This document shows positions 29,583 to 37,958 of a stretch of 64,000 nucleotides of DNA, one piece after another (position 1 is the stretch's first letter; every line of letters starts with the position of its first letter). The notes beneath the pieces were generated by a model, which was not told the DNA's origin, did not search any database, and worked only from the letters and a program-made list of their open reading frames with translations. The translations under genes were made by a program, and so were the position numbers. Source of the DNA: Myxococcales bacterium (GTDB lineage Bacteria > Myxococcota_A > Polyangia > Haliangiales > Haliangiaceae). The stretch lies in the NCBI GenBank assembly GCA_016794525.1, contig JAEUJY010000155.1, forward strand, positions 86,995 through 150,994, read 5' to 3'.

Positions 29583-30515
29583 ATGCGCCTCTCGGCGGTC
29601 GCGATCCTGCTCCTGGCGTCTTGCTCCACCGCGCAGATGGTCAGCCACGAGGACGCGCCGTCCGGCGTGGACGGCCGGGTCATCGATGGTGGCGCGATCG
29701 ACGCCGCGGCCACCGACGCGCCGCTGGCGAACGACGCGCGGCCCGACGGGCCAGCGCCCGACGCGGCGGCGGCCGACGCCGCGGCCACCGACGCCGCGGC
29801 CACCGACGCCACGAGCGCCACCGACGCCGCGACGGCGATCGACGCCGGCGCTGCCGACGCCGCGATCGACGCCGCCGGGTGCCTGATCGCCGGCGCCGCG
29901 GCGATCACGCTCGACGGCAGCGGCGACCTCGCCGCGTACCCGGCGGCGCAGACCGTGCCGATCGGCGCCGGCTTCGACGGCGCCGACGCCGTGCGGCTCA
30001 GCTGGAGCCCGACCGCGCTGTACCTGACCGTGCACTCGGGGGCGTTCGCCGACGCCGCCAAGCCGTACCACCTCTACCTGCAGGCGGGCACCGCGCTGCC
30101 GGCGGCGACCCCGTCGACGGGCAAGGAGTACGGCGGCCTCACCGCGCAGCTGCCGTTCACCGCCACCCACCTGATCGCGATCCGCCGCACCAACGATTTC
30201 GGCAGCGGCGCCTACGACGGCGTCTATGTCCCGGCCGGCACGCCGGCGTGGACCACCCGCGCGACCGCGTTGACGCCGGGCACCGACGTCTTCATCTCCG
30301 CCGACAACGCCGAGCTGTCGGTGCGCGTGCCGTGGACCGCGCTCGGCGGCTGCCCGACGCAGCTGCGCGTCGCCGGCCACATCGTCAACGGCGGCGCTGG
30401 CACCGAGTGGAAGACCCTCGTCCCCGCCGCTCACACGCCGTGGATGACGCCCGGCGGCGCCGCCTACACCCTCGATCTCACCGGCCCCGCCGCCGTCAGC
30501 GGCTGGTCGATGTAG
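29583..30515 (+). CDS. Lipoprotein with Asp/Ala-rich linker and CBM9/DOMON-like domain
   Basis: 310 residues. Signal with Cys14 (LLLASC). Residues about 30-100 are a low-complexity linker of DAAATDA, PDAAAADA and DATSATDA blocks. The C-terminal domain (about 105-310) opens ITLDGSGDLAAYPAAQTVPI and continues RLSWSPTALYLTVHSGAF, then VRVPWTALGG. This is the pattern of carbohydrate-binding CBM9-like or DOMON-like beta-sandwiches ('w.d.aLYv.v'). Sugar or heme binding is therefore possible but not shown. Asp/Ala linkers of this type recur in other lipoproteins of this window. The gene ends at two hairpins. Confidence 0.65.
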   Translation: MRLSAVAILLLASCSTAQMVSHEDAPSGVDGRVIDGGAIDAAATDAPLANDARPDGPAPDAAAADAAATDAAATDATSATDAATAIDAGAADAAIDAAGCLIAGAAAITLDGSGDLAAYPAAQTVPIGAGFDGADAVRLSWSPTALYLTVHSGAFADAAKPYHLYLQAGTALPAATPSTGKEYGGLTAQLPFTATHLIAIRRTNDFGSGAYDGVYVPAGTPAWTTRATALTPGTDVFISADNAELSVRVPWTALGGCPTQLRVAGHIVNGGAGTEWKTLVPAAHTPWMTPGGAAYTLDLTGPAAVSGWSM

Positions 30516-30600
30516 CGACCGCGGCCGTCACCCGTCGGGGGACGCCGAGGGCATCGCTGCCGTCCGGGTCGCCACCTGTCTCGCGTCGCGGAGGGGAGGC

Positions 30601-30649
30601 TCGGCGGGGACCTGGCCCCGCCGAAGGGAGGTGCGGCGACGCACCTCCC
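30601..30649. terminator. Two adjacent perfect hairpins between convergent genes
   Basis: TCGGCGGGG/CCCCGCCGA with loop ACCTGG (30601-30624) and GGGAGGTGCG/CGCACCTCCC with loop GCGA (30626-30649). They sit between the stops at 30515 (plus) and 30656 (minus). Confidence 0.65.
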
Positions 30650-30655
30650 TGTCGT

Positions 30656-30949
30656 TCAATGCAGCTCGACGGTCGACAGGCCGCGCCACGCCAGGTACTG
30701 GCGCTCGATCTCGCCCATCGTCGCGAAGCCGAGCGCGGCGGCGCACTCGCCGAGGCGGATGCCGGTGAAGCGATCCTGCATCTGCAGCGCGCGCAGCAGC
30801 TGGTAGCGGGTGAGCACGTTGCGCTCGACCAGGAACTCGCCGAACGGGATCTCCTGGAGGCCGTCGGCCAGGACCTCGACGCCCGCCGCCGAGTACTCGA
30901 AGAAGTGCTGGAGGTCGGTGGCGCGGGTCTCGGAGCGGAGCTGCGGCAT
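30656..30949 (-). CDS. Stand-alone MshEN/GspE-N-like domain protein
   Basis: 97 residues. The sequence FGEFLVERNVLTRYQLLRAL followed by RFTGIRLGECAAALGFATMG has the two-copy '(L/F)Ge.Lve...lt..qL..aL' pattern of the N-terminal domain of type II secretion and pilus ATPases. In MshE-type proteins this domain binds c-di-GMP through RLG-type motifs, and RLG is present once here. No ATPase part follows, so this would be an isolated domain that could act as a small effector or adaptor. ATG 30949 is chosen because the upstream extension has no family features. It converges with the 29583 lipoprotein. Confidence 0.6.
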   Translation of the reverse strand: MPQLRSETRATDLQHFFEYSAAGVEVLADGLQEIPFGEFLVERNVLTRYQLLRALQMQDRFTGIRLGECAAALGFATMGEIERQYLAWRGLSTVELH

Positions 30950-31139
30950 GGCGGTCACCAAAGCACGCCCCGTACCATCCACAGCGCCACGGGGGTTCGC
31001 GGGGTTAAGCCCGTGGAGACTCGCGACCGTGGCTGCCGGCAACCCGGGTAGCCGGCGGCTGCGTCCGCGTGCGCCGGTCCTGGGTTGTCCTCGTTCACGG
31101 AGTACCGGCATGCTGCGTCCTGTCTTCGTGGAGCTCCCC

Positions 31140-32333
31140 GTGCACCGTCTGGTCGTCGCCTATGTCCTCGCCTCGGCGTGTCGGCGCGAACCGCCGCCGG
31201 CGGCGCCGCCGCCACCGCCGCCACCCGCCGCGCCTCGGCCCGTCGGTGCGCCGCCGCCGCCGCCCTCCGAAGCGCTGACCGCACCGCCCACCGCGCTGGC
31301 CGCGGCGATCGCGCTCGAGCAGGTCGGCAGCGGCTTCGAGCGCCCGGTGGCGCTGGTCGCCGCGCCCGGCGATCCGCGCACGTTCGTCGTCGAGCAACCC
31401 GGCTACGTGCGCACGCTCGAGGGCGGCAAGCCGTCGGCGACGGCCTTCCTCGATCTGTCGGCCGAGGTGTCGTCGGGCAACGAGCAGGGCCTGCTCGGGC
31501 TGGCGTTCCACCCGCGCTTCGCCGAGAACCGGCGGCTGTTCGTCGACTACACCGATCGCGACGGCGACACCCACGTCGTCGAGTTCCGCGCCACCGCCGA
31601 CGGGACGCGCGCCGACATGGCCTCGGCACGGCCGCTGCTGCGCATCGCGCAGCCGTACTCCAACCACAACGGGGGCAACCTGGTGTTCGGCCCCGACGGC
31701 GCGCTGTGGATCGGCACCGGCGACGGCGGCGCCGCCGGCGATCCGCAGCGCAACGGCCAGAACCCCGACACGCTGCTCGGCAAGATGCTGCGGCTCGATC
31801 CCGACGCGCCGACGCCGACGCCGACGATCGTCTCGATCGGCCTGCGCAACCCGTGGCGCTACGCCTTCGACGCGGCCACCGGCGACCTGTACATCGGCGA
31901 CGTCGGCCAGAACGAGTGGGAGAGCGTCTACGTCGTGCCGGCGGCGAAGCTCACCGGGCACAACTTTGGTTGGAACGTCGCCGAGGGCCGGCACTGCTAC
32001 GACGCCGAGCGGTGCGATCGCAGCCGCTTCACCGCGCCCGTCACCGACTACTCGCACCAGGTCGGCTGCTCGATCACCGGGGGGACGGTGTACCGAGGCC
32101 CGGCGCTGCCAGATCTTGCTGGGCTGTATTTTTACGCGGACTACTGTACTGGATTGATTCGGAGTTTTCGGTGGTCTCCGGATGGGATCCGGGATCATTG
32201 GGACTGGAAGTCAACCCTGGACCCGCAGGGGACCCTGAGCCAGATCTCGTCGTTCGGAACCGACGCGGCCGGGGAGCTGTATCTCCTGTCATTGAGCGGG
32301 GATATCTGGCGTTTCGGGCCACGCCACCCCTGA
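31140..32333 (+). CDS. PQQ-dependent sugar dehydrogenase-like lipoprotein (GdhB/Asd type)
   Basis: 397 residues from GTG 31140, which gives a compact lipoprotein signal (Cys14, VLASAC) and has GGAG 6 nt upstream. ATG 31110 is an in-frame alternative. After a Pro-rich linker comes a six-bladed propeller of the soluble glucose dehydrogenase family: GLLGLAFHPRF, SNHNGGNLVFGPDGALWIGT, GDVGQNEWESV, and GGTVYRGPALPDLAGLYFYA. The family oxidises sugars with PQQ and calcium, donating electrons to envelope acceptors; many members have unknown substrates. From about 32100 to the end, codon use changes sharply (TAT, TTT, TGT, ATT, TCA, TTG), unlike the first 320 codons and the neighbours. Confidence 0.82.
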   Translation: MHRLVVAYVLASACRREPPPAAPPPPPPPAAPRPVGAPPPPPSEALTAPPTALAAAIALEQVGSGFERPVALVAAPGDPRTFVVEQPGYVRTLEGGKPSATAFLDLSAEVSSGNEQGLLGLAFHPRFAENRRLFVDYTDRDGDTHVVEFRATADGTRADMASARPLLRIAQPYSNHNGGNLVFGPDGALWIGTGDGGAAGDPQRNGQNPDTLLGKMLRLDPDAPTPTPTIVSIGLRNPWRYAFDAATGDLYIGDVGQNEWESVYVVPAAKLTGHNFGWNVAEGRHCYDAERCDRSRFTAPVTDYSHQVGCSITGGTVYRGPALPDLAGLYFYADYCTGLIRSFRWSPDGIRDHWDWKSTLDPQGTLSQISSFGTDAAGELYLLSLSGDIWRFGPRHP

Positions 32334-32409
32334 CCGCTACCCGTCGACTCCCCGAATGGGCCCCGGGGGTCATTGGCGTGCGGCCCGACCTCGGGCATAG
32401 TGGCGGACC

Positions 32410-32880
32410 GTGGCCCGGGTCGTGCTCCTTTACTCACCGTCTGCGTCGCCGGCGGTCCGCGCGGCCCTGACCGCGCGCGGGTGGGCCGTGACGCTGGTCT
32501 CGACCCTCGCCGAGGGTAAGCAAGCGCTCGGTTCCGCGGGCATCGACCTGGTGATCCTCGACGACCCCTCCTGGGCGCAGGCCAAGGAGATGATCGCGAT
32601 GCTCGACGCCGGGCCGCGGCCCGTGCCGCGCCTCTGGGTGTCGTCGTTGCCCGAGGCGCCGGCGCACTCGGGTCGGCTCGGCGTCGACGCGCTCCTGCTC
32701 GATCCTCAGGACATCGACGGCATCGCCGCGCAGGCCGAGCGCTTCATCGAGCCGCGCCTCGCGCGCGCGTCGACCACGCCGCTGTTCGCCAGCGGCTCGT
32801 CGCCGGCGGTGCGGACCGCGCCGCGCGCCGCGCGCGGCAGCGGCGAGTGGGACGACGAGTCGACCGGCGAGTGGCCGTAA
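32410..32880 (+). CDS. Receiver-like (pseudo-receiver) domain protein
   Basis: 156 residues from GTG 32410. Residues 1 to about 118 follow the CheY fold: VVLLYSPSASPAVRAALTAR, IDLVILDDPSWA (Asp in the phosphoacceptor place) and LWVSSLPEAP (Ser in the Thr/Ser place). The usual acidic pair after strand 1 is replaced by Ser-Pro-Ser, and the conserved Lys is missing (LLLDPQDIDGI). It is therefore probably not phosphorylated in the normal way. The last 35 residues are disordered, with the near-repeat GEWDDESTGEW. No kinase or output domain is adjacent. Confidence 0.6.
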   Translation: MARVVLLYSPSASPAVRAALTARGWAVTLVSTLAEGKQALGSAGIDLVILDDPSWAQAKEMIAMLDAGPRPVPRLWVSSLPEAPAHSGRLGVDALLLDPQDIDGIAAQAERFIEPRLARASTTPLFASGSSPAVRTAPRAARGSGEWDDESTGEWP

Positions 32881-32986
32881 ATACCGCGCGCCGCCGCGAC
32901 GGCGCGGGGCGGGTGTTGCCCCCGGAGTGCTCGCTGCGCTCGCACCGACCCCACCCCGCGCCTGCAGCGGCGCGTGACGACCGCGT

Positions 32987-34051
32987 TCAGTCGATGACGG
33001 GGCCGGGGCAGCCGTAGGCGAACGAGACCTGGCCGGTGGCGCCGGTCATGATCTGCTGGCAGTAGCTGCCGAAGAACGTGATGGTCATGGCGTCGGGGTG
33101 GTAGTCCCAGCCGTTGGTGTGCATCGTCGAGCGCGGGACGATCATGCCGTTGAGCGTGACGGTGACATCGTCGGGCACCGGCGGCGCGGTGGCCAGCGCG
33201 TAGCTGCACGACGGCACGATGATGCCGCCCGAGATCGCCTGGAGCGCGGCGTTGAGCTCGTTGGCGCTGTTGGCCGCGTAGTAGTGCGGCGGACCGCCGG
33301 CGCGCGGCACGCCGCCAGCGAGCGCGGCGTCGTTGAGCACGGTGCCGGTGGTGAACGCGCCGCCGAAGCCGAGCACGTACGTCTTGATGCCGGCGGCGGC
33401 GAGCGCCTGGACCGCCTGCACGGTGTGGGTCGCGGCGGCGGCGTCGTCGACGTCGCAGTTGGGCTCGCCGTCGGTGGCGAACAGCACGTAGCGACCCGCG
33501 GGGTTGGCGGGGATCGCGTTGTAGTGCGCGAGCGCGGCCGCGAGGCCGGCGGCCGCGGGGGTGTTGCCGTTGGGCGAGCGGGTCATGAAGTACTGCGCGA
33601 CCTCGGGCGCCTGGCCGAGATCGATCGGCACCCGCACCGCCGTCGCCGGATCGGCGGCGCAGTCGTCGTTGGTCGGGAACTCCGAGAGCCCGAAGCGGAT
33701 GTTGTTCTGCCGCTGCATCACGACGCTGTTGAGCGCGTCGCGCATGATCGTCCACTTCGGCGTGAAGTTCGGCGGGAACGACGGGATCGGGCCGGTCATC
33801 GAGCCCGAGCGATCGAGCACGATCAGCAGGTCGGGCGGATCGCCGAGGTTCTCGACGGCGATGTTCTCGGTCTGCGCGCCGCACGACGCGTCGGTGTCGT
33901 CGAACGGCGCGTCGGGCAGGCCGCTCGCGGCGTCGGGATCGCCGGCGGCCGCGTCGGTGTCGACGACGTCGTCGCCGGTGGTGCCCGGCGAGGTCGGCCC
34001 GCACGCGGCGAGGGCCATCGGGACGAGCGCGAGCCACGGCGAGGTACGCAT
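32987..34051 (-). CDS. VWA-domain lipoprotein
   Basis: 354 residues. Lipoprotein signal with Cys17 (PMALAAC), then an Asp/Ala linker ([16 protein letters not shown]). The von Willebrand A domain carries the metal-site sequence [12 protein letters not shown], the Thr-containing [14 protein letters not shown], and [18 protein letters not shown]-terminal beta domain with Cys pairs follows ([16 protein letters not shown]). VWA proteins of this sort bind protein or matrix ligands at the cell surface. ATG 34051 is the only start giving a signal. The frame runs open upstream through the hexanucleotide tract, so a longer product is formally possible. Confidence 0.82.
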   Translation of the reverse strand: MRTSPWLALVPMALAACGPTSPGTTGDDVVDTDAAAGDPDAASGLPDAPFDDTDASCGAQTENIAVENLGDPPDLLIVLDRSGSMTGPIPSFPPNFTPKWTIMRDALNSVVMQRQNNIRFGLSEFPTNDDCAADPATAVRVPIDLGQAPEVAQYFMTRSPNGNTPAAAGLAAALAHYNAIPANPAGRYVLFATDGEPNCDVDDAAAATHTVQAVQALAAAGIKTYVLGFGGAFTTGTVLNDAALAGGVPRAGGPPHYYAANSANELNAALQAISGGIIVPSCSYALATAPPVPDDVTVTLNGMIVPRSTMHTNGWDYHPDAMTITFFGSYCQQIMTGATGQVSFAYGCPGPVID

Positions 34052-34105
34052 GGCGACAGTGTCGCCCGTCGCCGTGGCCCGTGGGAGGACATGATCTGTC
34101 GCGTC

Positions 34106-34198
34106 GCCCGTGCCCGTGCCGCTAACCCCGTGCCCGTGCCGCTTACCCGTGCCCGTGCCGCTAACCCCGTGCCCGTGCCCGTGCCCGTGCCCGTGCCC
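34106..34198. repeat. GTGCCC hexanucleotide block with GCTAACCCC interruptions
   Basis: Runs of GTGCCC are broken by GTGCCGCTAACCCC or GTGCCGCTTACCC, giving a second-order repeat of about 20-31 bp. It ends in five or so clean GTGCCC units. Confidence 0.85.
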
Positions 34199-34362
<164 letters not shown>

Positions 34363-35142
34363 TCAGATCGTGCGGGCGAGCAGCACCGCGCCGGTGACCA
34401 GCAGGAGCCCGGCCACCAGCCAGCGGAACCCTCGTTCGCTGACCCGGTGGTGGACCCACTCGCCGGCTGCCAGCGCCGCGGCCAGCGCGGGCAGGATCGC
34501 AGCCGAGTAGGCGAGCGTGGTCGCGGTCAGATCGCCGTGGGCGATGAGCCGGCCGAGCACGACGAGGTTGAGCGTGAACCACAGCACCGCCAGGGTGGCC
34601 CGCAGCGTGGCCTTCGCCGGGAACATGCGGGCCGCGACCGCGACCACGAGCGGCCCGCCGGTGGCGAACCAGCCGTGGATCACGCCGGCGGCGAGCAGCA
34701 CCGCGGTGGCGATCGGCGGCCGCAGCGGCGTCACGGCGGCGGGGGCCGCGTCGTCGGGGCCGCGCCCGGCGGTCGGTCGCGCCAGCCGGGCCAGCTCGCG
34801 CAGCGCCACCGCGATCACCAGGATCGCGAAGCCGAGCTTGGCGCGATCGGCGGCGACCGCCAGCGCCAGCGCGGTGCCGCCGGCCATGCCGACCGCCATC
34901 GCCGGGACGATCCGGCGCGCCAGCTCGCCGCCGGCCACCGCGCGCCGGTGGCGCACCGCGAGGTACGACGACAAGAGCAGGTTGAGCGGCAGGAACACCG
35001 CGAGCACCAGCGCGATCGGCCAGCGGGTGGCGCCCAGCGACACCGCCAGCACGGTGCCGCCGAAGCCGGCGACCGCCTCGACGAAGAAGCCGGCGGCCAG
35101 CATCGCCGCGAGGAGCGCGAGATCGGGGTGCGTCAGCGACAA
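34363..35142 (-). CDS. TauE/SafE-family anion exporter
   Basis: About 259 residues with eight or so membrane helices. Features: LLAAMLAAGFFVEAVAGFGG at the start (the first TauE/SafE repeat with its Gly-rich turn), the second repeat AVLLAAGVIHGWFATGGPLV, and LRATLAVLWFTLNLVVLGR. The family exports sulfite, sulfoacetate or related organosulfur anions. The start is uncertain: TTG 35142 is the only in-frame start before helix 1, while ATG 35103 would cut into the helix. The stop lies directly against the hexanucleotide tract. It diverges from argC with about 63 nt between. Confidence 0.8.
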   Translation of the reverse strand: MSLTHPDLALLAAMLAAGFFVEAVAGFGGTVLAVSLGATRWPIALVLAVFLPLNLLLSSYLAVRHRRAVAGGELARRIVPAMAVGMAGGTALALAVAADRAKLGFAILVIAVALRELARLARPTAGRGPDDAAPAAVTPLRPPIATAVLLAAGVIHGWFATGGPLVVAVAARMFPAKATLRATLAVLWFTLNLVVLGRLIAHGDLTATTLAYSAAILPALAAALAAGEWVHHRVSERGFRWLVAGLLLVTGAVLLARTI

Positions 35143-35205
35143 CGCGACTTCATCGCATCGCCGCGCGCCGCGCGCAATCGCGGCGAGCGGGTACACTGCG
35201 CGCCG

Positions 35206-36282
35206 ATGTCGACCGATGTCCCGCGCCTCCGCGTCGCCGTGATCGGCGCCTCCGGCTACACCGGCGGCGAGCTCTTGCGCCTGCTGCTCGCGCACCCCCG
35301 GGCCGAGGTGACGATGGTCGCGGCGCGGCGCGCCGCCGGCCAGACCGTGGCGCAGGTGTTCCCGCACCTGACCGGGCTGTGCGCGCTGCCGATCACCGCG
35401 TTCGACGCCGACGCGATCGCCGCCGGCGCCGACGTCGCCTTCGCGGCGCTGCCTCACGGCGAGTCGGCGCTGGTGGTCGCGGCGCTGCACGCCCGCGGCG
35501 TGACGACGCTCGACCTGTCGGCCGACTTCCGGCTGCACGACGCCGCCACCTGGGCCGCGTGGTACGGCGGCGGCGATCACCCGCACCACCCGGCGGCGGC
35601 GCTGCTGGCCGACGCGGTCTACGGCCTCCCCGAGCGCCACCGCGCGCGGCTGCGCGGCGCGACCCTGGTCGCGGTGCCGGGCTGCTACCCGACGGCGACG
35701 ACGCTGGCGATCGCGCCGCTGCTCGCCGCCGGCCTGGTCGCGCCGCGCGGCCTCGTCGTCGACGCCAAGAGCGGCGCGTCGGGCGCCGGCCGCACGCCCG
35801 GGCTGGGCACCCACCTGCCCGAGGTCGGCGAGGGGCTGCGGCCGTACAAGGTCGGCGGCTCCCACCGCCACACCCCCGAGATGGAGCAGGAGCTGGCGCT
35901 GGCCGCCGGCGCGCCGGTGTCGCTCCTGTTCACGCCGCACCTGGTGCCGATGACGCGCGGCATCCTGGCCTGCGTCTACGCCGATCCGACCGACCCCGCG
36001 CGCGCCGAGGCCGACTACCGCGCGGCGCTGATCGCCGCCTACGCCGACGAGCCGTTCGTCGACGTGTTGCCGGCGGGCCAGCTGCCGGACACCGCCCACG
36101 TGCGCGGCTCGAACCGCTGCCACGTGCAGGTCGTCCACGATCGCCGGAGCGGCAAGGTGCTGGCGATGAGCGCGATCGACAACCTCGTCAAGGGCGCCGC
36201 CGGCCAGGCGGTGCAGTGCCTGAACCTCGCGCGCGGCTGGCCCGAGACGCTGGGCCTCGGGCACGCGCCGCTGTTCCCGTGA
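35206..36282 (+). CDS. argC: ArgC, N-acetyl-gamma-glutamyl-phosphate reductase
   Basis: 358 residues, as usual for the family. NADP motif VAVIGASGYTGGELLRLLL (about 10-28), the FAALPHGES segment, the catalytic Cys160 in AVPGCYPTATTLA, and the C-terminal FTPHLVPMTRGI and GSNRCHVQV with NLVKGAAGQAVQ. It reduces N-acetylglutamyl phosphate to the semialdehyde in arginine synthesis. No other arg genes are in the window, so argC is a single gene here. ATG 35206 matches the family start. Confidence 0.95.
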   Translation: MSTDVPRLRVAVIGASGYTGGELLRLLLAHPRAEVTMVAARRAAGQTVAQVFPHLTGLCALPITAFDADAIAAGADVAFAALPHGESALVVAALHARGVTTLDLSADFRLHDAATWAAWYGGGDHPHHPAAALLADAVYGLPERHRARLRGATLVAVPGCYPTATTLAIAPLLAAGLVAPRGLVVDAKSGASGAGRTPGLGTHLPEVGEGLRPYKVGGSHRHTPEMEQELALAAGAPVSLLFTPHLVPMTRGILACVYADPTDPARAEADYRAALIAAYADEPFVDVLPAGQLPDTAHVRGSNRCHVQVVHDRRSGKVLAMSAIDNLVKGAAGQAVQCLNLARGWPETLGLGHAPLFP

Positions 36283-36297
36283 TCGGCGCGGCGCCGG

Positions 36298-36636
36298 CTA
36301 GATGCAGATCGCTCCGCCGCCGCCGCTGGACCAGAAGCAGCAGTAGTTGCCGACGCAGCACCGCTCGGTGCCATTGTCCATGATCCCGCACTCGACCTGG
36401 CGCGCGGTCGCGTTCGCCGGCGGCGGGGCGTCGCCGACCGTGTCGTCGTCGGCGAGCGACGCGCGCTGCTCCCACGCGTCGAGCGTGTAGGCCATCCGCG
36501 ACGAGAGGTCGTCGACCGCGGTGATCGACGGATCGGCGAGCGCCGCGCGATCGACGGTGTCGTCGGGCGGCGCCTCGACGCAGGCGGCGGTGGCGGCGAG
36601 CAGGGACAGGGCGAGCAAGGTCGAGCACGTGCGCAT
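36298..36636 (-). CDS. Small lipoprotein with a Cys-rich C-terminus
   Basis: 112 residues. Signal with Cys19 (AATAAC). An acidic middle leads to a compact end: ECGIMDNGTERCCVGNYCCF, then a Gly/Ser stretch and ICI. The six Cys in about 28 residues suggest a disulfide-bonded knot. An ACGGAGGAA ribosome site stands 6 nt before ATG 36636. The family is not recognised. It converges with argC (15 nt between stops). It could be a small surface protein; a secreted peptide role is only a guess. Confidence 0.65.
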   Translation of the reverse strand: MRTCSTLLALSLLAATAACVEAPPDDTVDRAALADPSITAVDDLSSRMAYTLDAWEQRASLADDDTVGDAPPPANATARQVECGIMDNGTERCCVGNYCCFWSSGGGGAICI

Positions 36637-36797
36637 CGGTGGTTCCTCCGTGAGTGGTTCGGGTCTGCACACCCCCACTTCAGGAACCGTGCCGCCGCGC
36701 GACCGCGAAAGCGCCGCGGTTCGCGGCCTCGCCGCCGTCACGCCGTAACCATCGGCGTAACCGGTGACGCTCGTCGACGCGGTGTACGTTCGGGCTC

Positions 36798-37949
36798 ATG
36801 GCCGACCCAGCGTGGAAGCGTGAGTGGCCGTCGTGGGTGCGCGGCAGCAGCGACCCCGCGGCGATCGTGCTCGGACCGGCGACCGTGACCGCGACGCTCA
36901 AGGCCGCGGCGGCGCGCCCGGCGCTGACCGCGACCGCCGCGCCACGGGTGATCACCGTCGACGGCTCGCCGCTCCTGTGTCTGCCGGGCGGAGCCACCGG
37001 CAAGTGGTTGCCGCACCCGGTGGGCGGCGTGCTGGTGCGCGCGCCGACCAGCGCGACGCTGCCGGCGACCCACAAGGCGCTGCTCGCGGCCGAGCAGGCG
37101 CTGCGCACGATCGCCGCCTGGACCCCGGTCGTCGACGCGTGGCCGGTCGCCGGCGCGGGCTACGCGATGTGCGCGGCGCGGATCGATGGCGAGTTCTGGA
37201 GCATGCCGGCGCCCATCCCCGACGGCACGTACGCGGTCGCGTACGCCGACGCCAAGGCCGGGCGCTACCCGGTGCAGTGCTGCGTGTTCGCGCAGGCGGG
37301 GGCCACGGTGGCCGAGGTGGTGGCCGGCGTGCGCGCCGGGCTCGGCGGCGCGACCGCGCCCGAGGCGGCGCTGCCCCAGGCGTCGCGGGCCGAGCTCGCG
37401 GCGGCCAAGCGGCACCCGTGGCTGGCGCCGGCCGAGACCTCGATCTTGCTCATCGATCGCGCCGCGTCGGCGGGGTGGCACGGCGTGTTCGACGCTCGCG
37501 GCCGATCGGCGATCACGCGCGGCGCGCCGTGCGACTACGATCGGATCGTCGGGCAGGCCTGGGTCGACGTCGGCGCGGCGCCGGCCCACCGGGCGCTGGT
37601 GCTCGACGGGCCAGCGCCCACCACCTGGTTCGAGCAGGCCGCGGGCGGCGCGGTGGTGCGCCACCTGAGCGGCGAGCCGTTCGCGTCGGCGCTCGGCGCC
37701 GCCGCGCACCTGGCCGACCCGCGCGCCCCGTGGACGCCGGTCGACGGTGCGCTCGAGATCGGCGCCGACGGCGCGCGGCTGCTCGACGCCGCGGCCCGTG
37801 GCAGCAAGCCGCGCAAGCGCGACGTCTTCGAGATCGCGCTGGCGCCGGGGCGCTACCGGCTGGCGCGGCGCGAGGCCGACGGCGCGGTCGGCGTCGGCGG
37901 CGAGGCGCACGAGTACCGCGTCGAGCTGTGGCGCCTGACGCGGTCGTGA
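36798..37949 (+). CDS. Hypothetical protein, possible Imm21-like C-terminal half
   Basis: 383 residues, no signal and no membrane helix, so cytoplasmic. The C-terminal half contains CDYDRIVGQAWVDVG, then HRALVLDGPAPTTWFEQAA, which recalls the 'DYDRa......alvlGdeP.pTtw' phrase of Imm21-type immunity proteins. The first half (VITVDGSPLLCLPGGATGKW) also has the 'GsPLLllP' opening of that family. If right, it could be a duplicated or extended form. No toxin gene is seen beside it, and the resemblance is from memory, so the call is tentative. Confidence 0.5.
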   Translation: MADPAWKREWPSWVRGSSDPAAIVLGPATVTATLKAAAARPALTATAAPRVITVDGSPLLCLPGGATGKWLPHPVGGVLVRAPTSATLPATHKALLAAEQALRTIAAWTPVVDAWPVAGAGYAMCAARIDGEFWSMPAPIPDGTYAVAYADAKAGRYPVQCCVFAQAGATVAEVVAGVRAGLGGATAPEAALPQASRAELAAAKRHPWLAPAETSILLIDRAASAGWHGVFDARGRSAITRGAPCDYDRIVGQAWVDVGAAPAHRALVLDGPAPTTWFEQAAGGAVVRHLSGEPFASALGAAAHLADPRAPWTPVDGALEIGADGARLLDAAARGSKPRKRDVFEIALAPGRYRLARREADGAVGVGGEAHEYRVELWRLTRS

Positions 37950-37958
37950 CGGTCGGGC

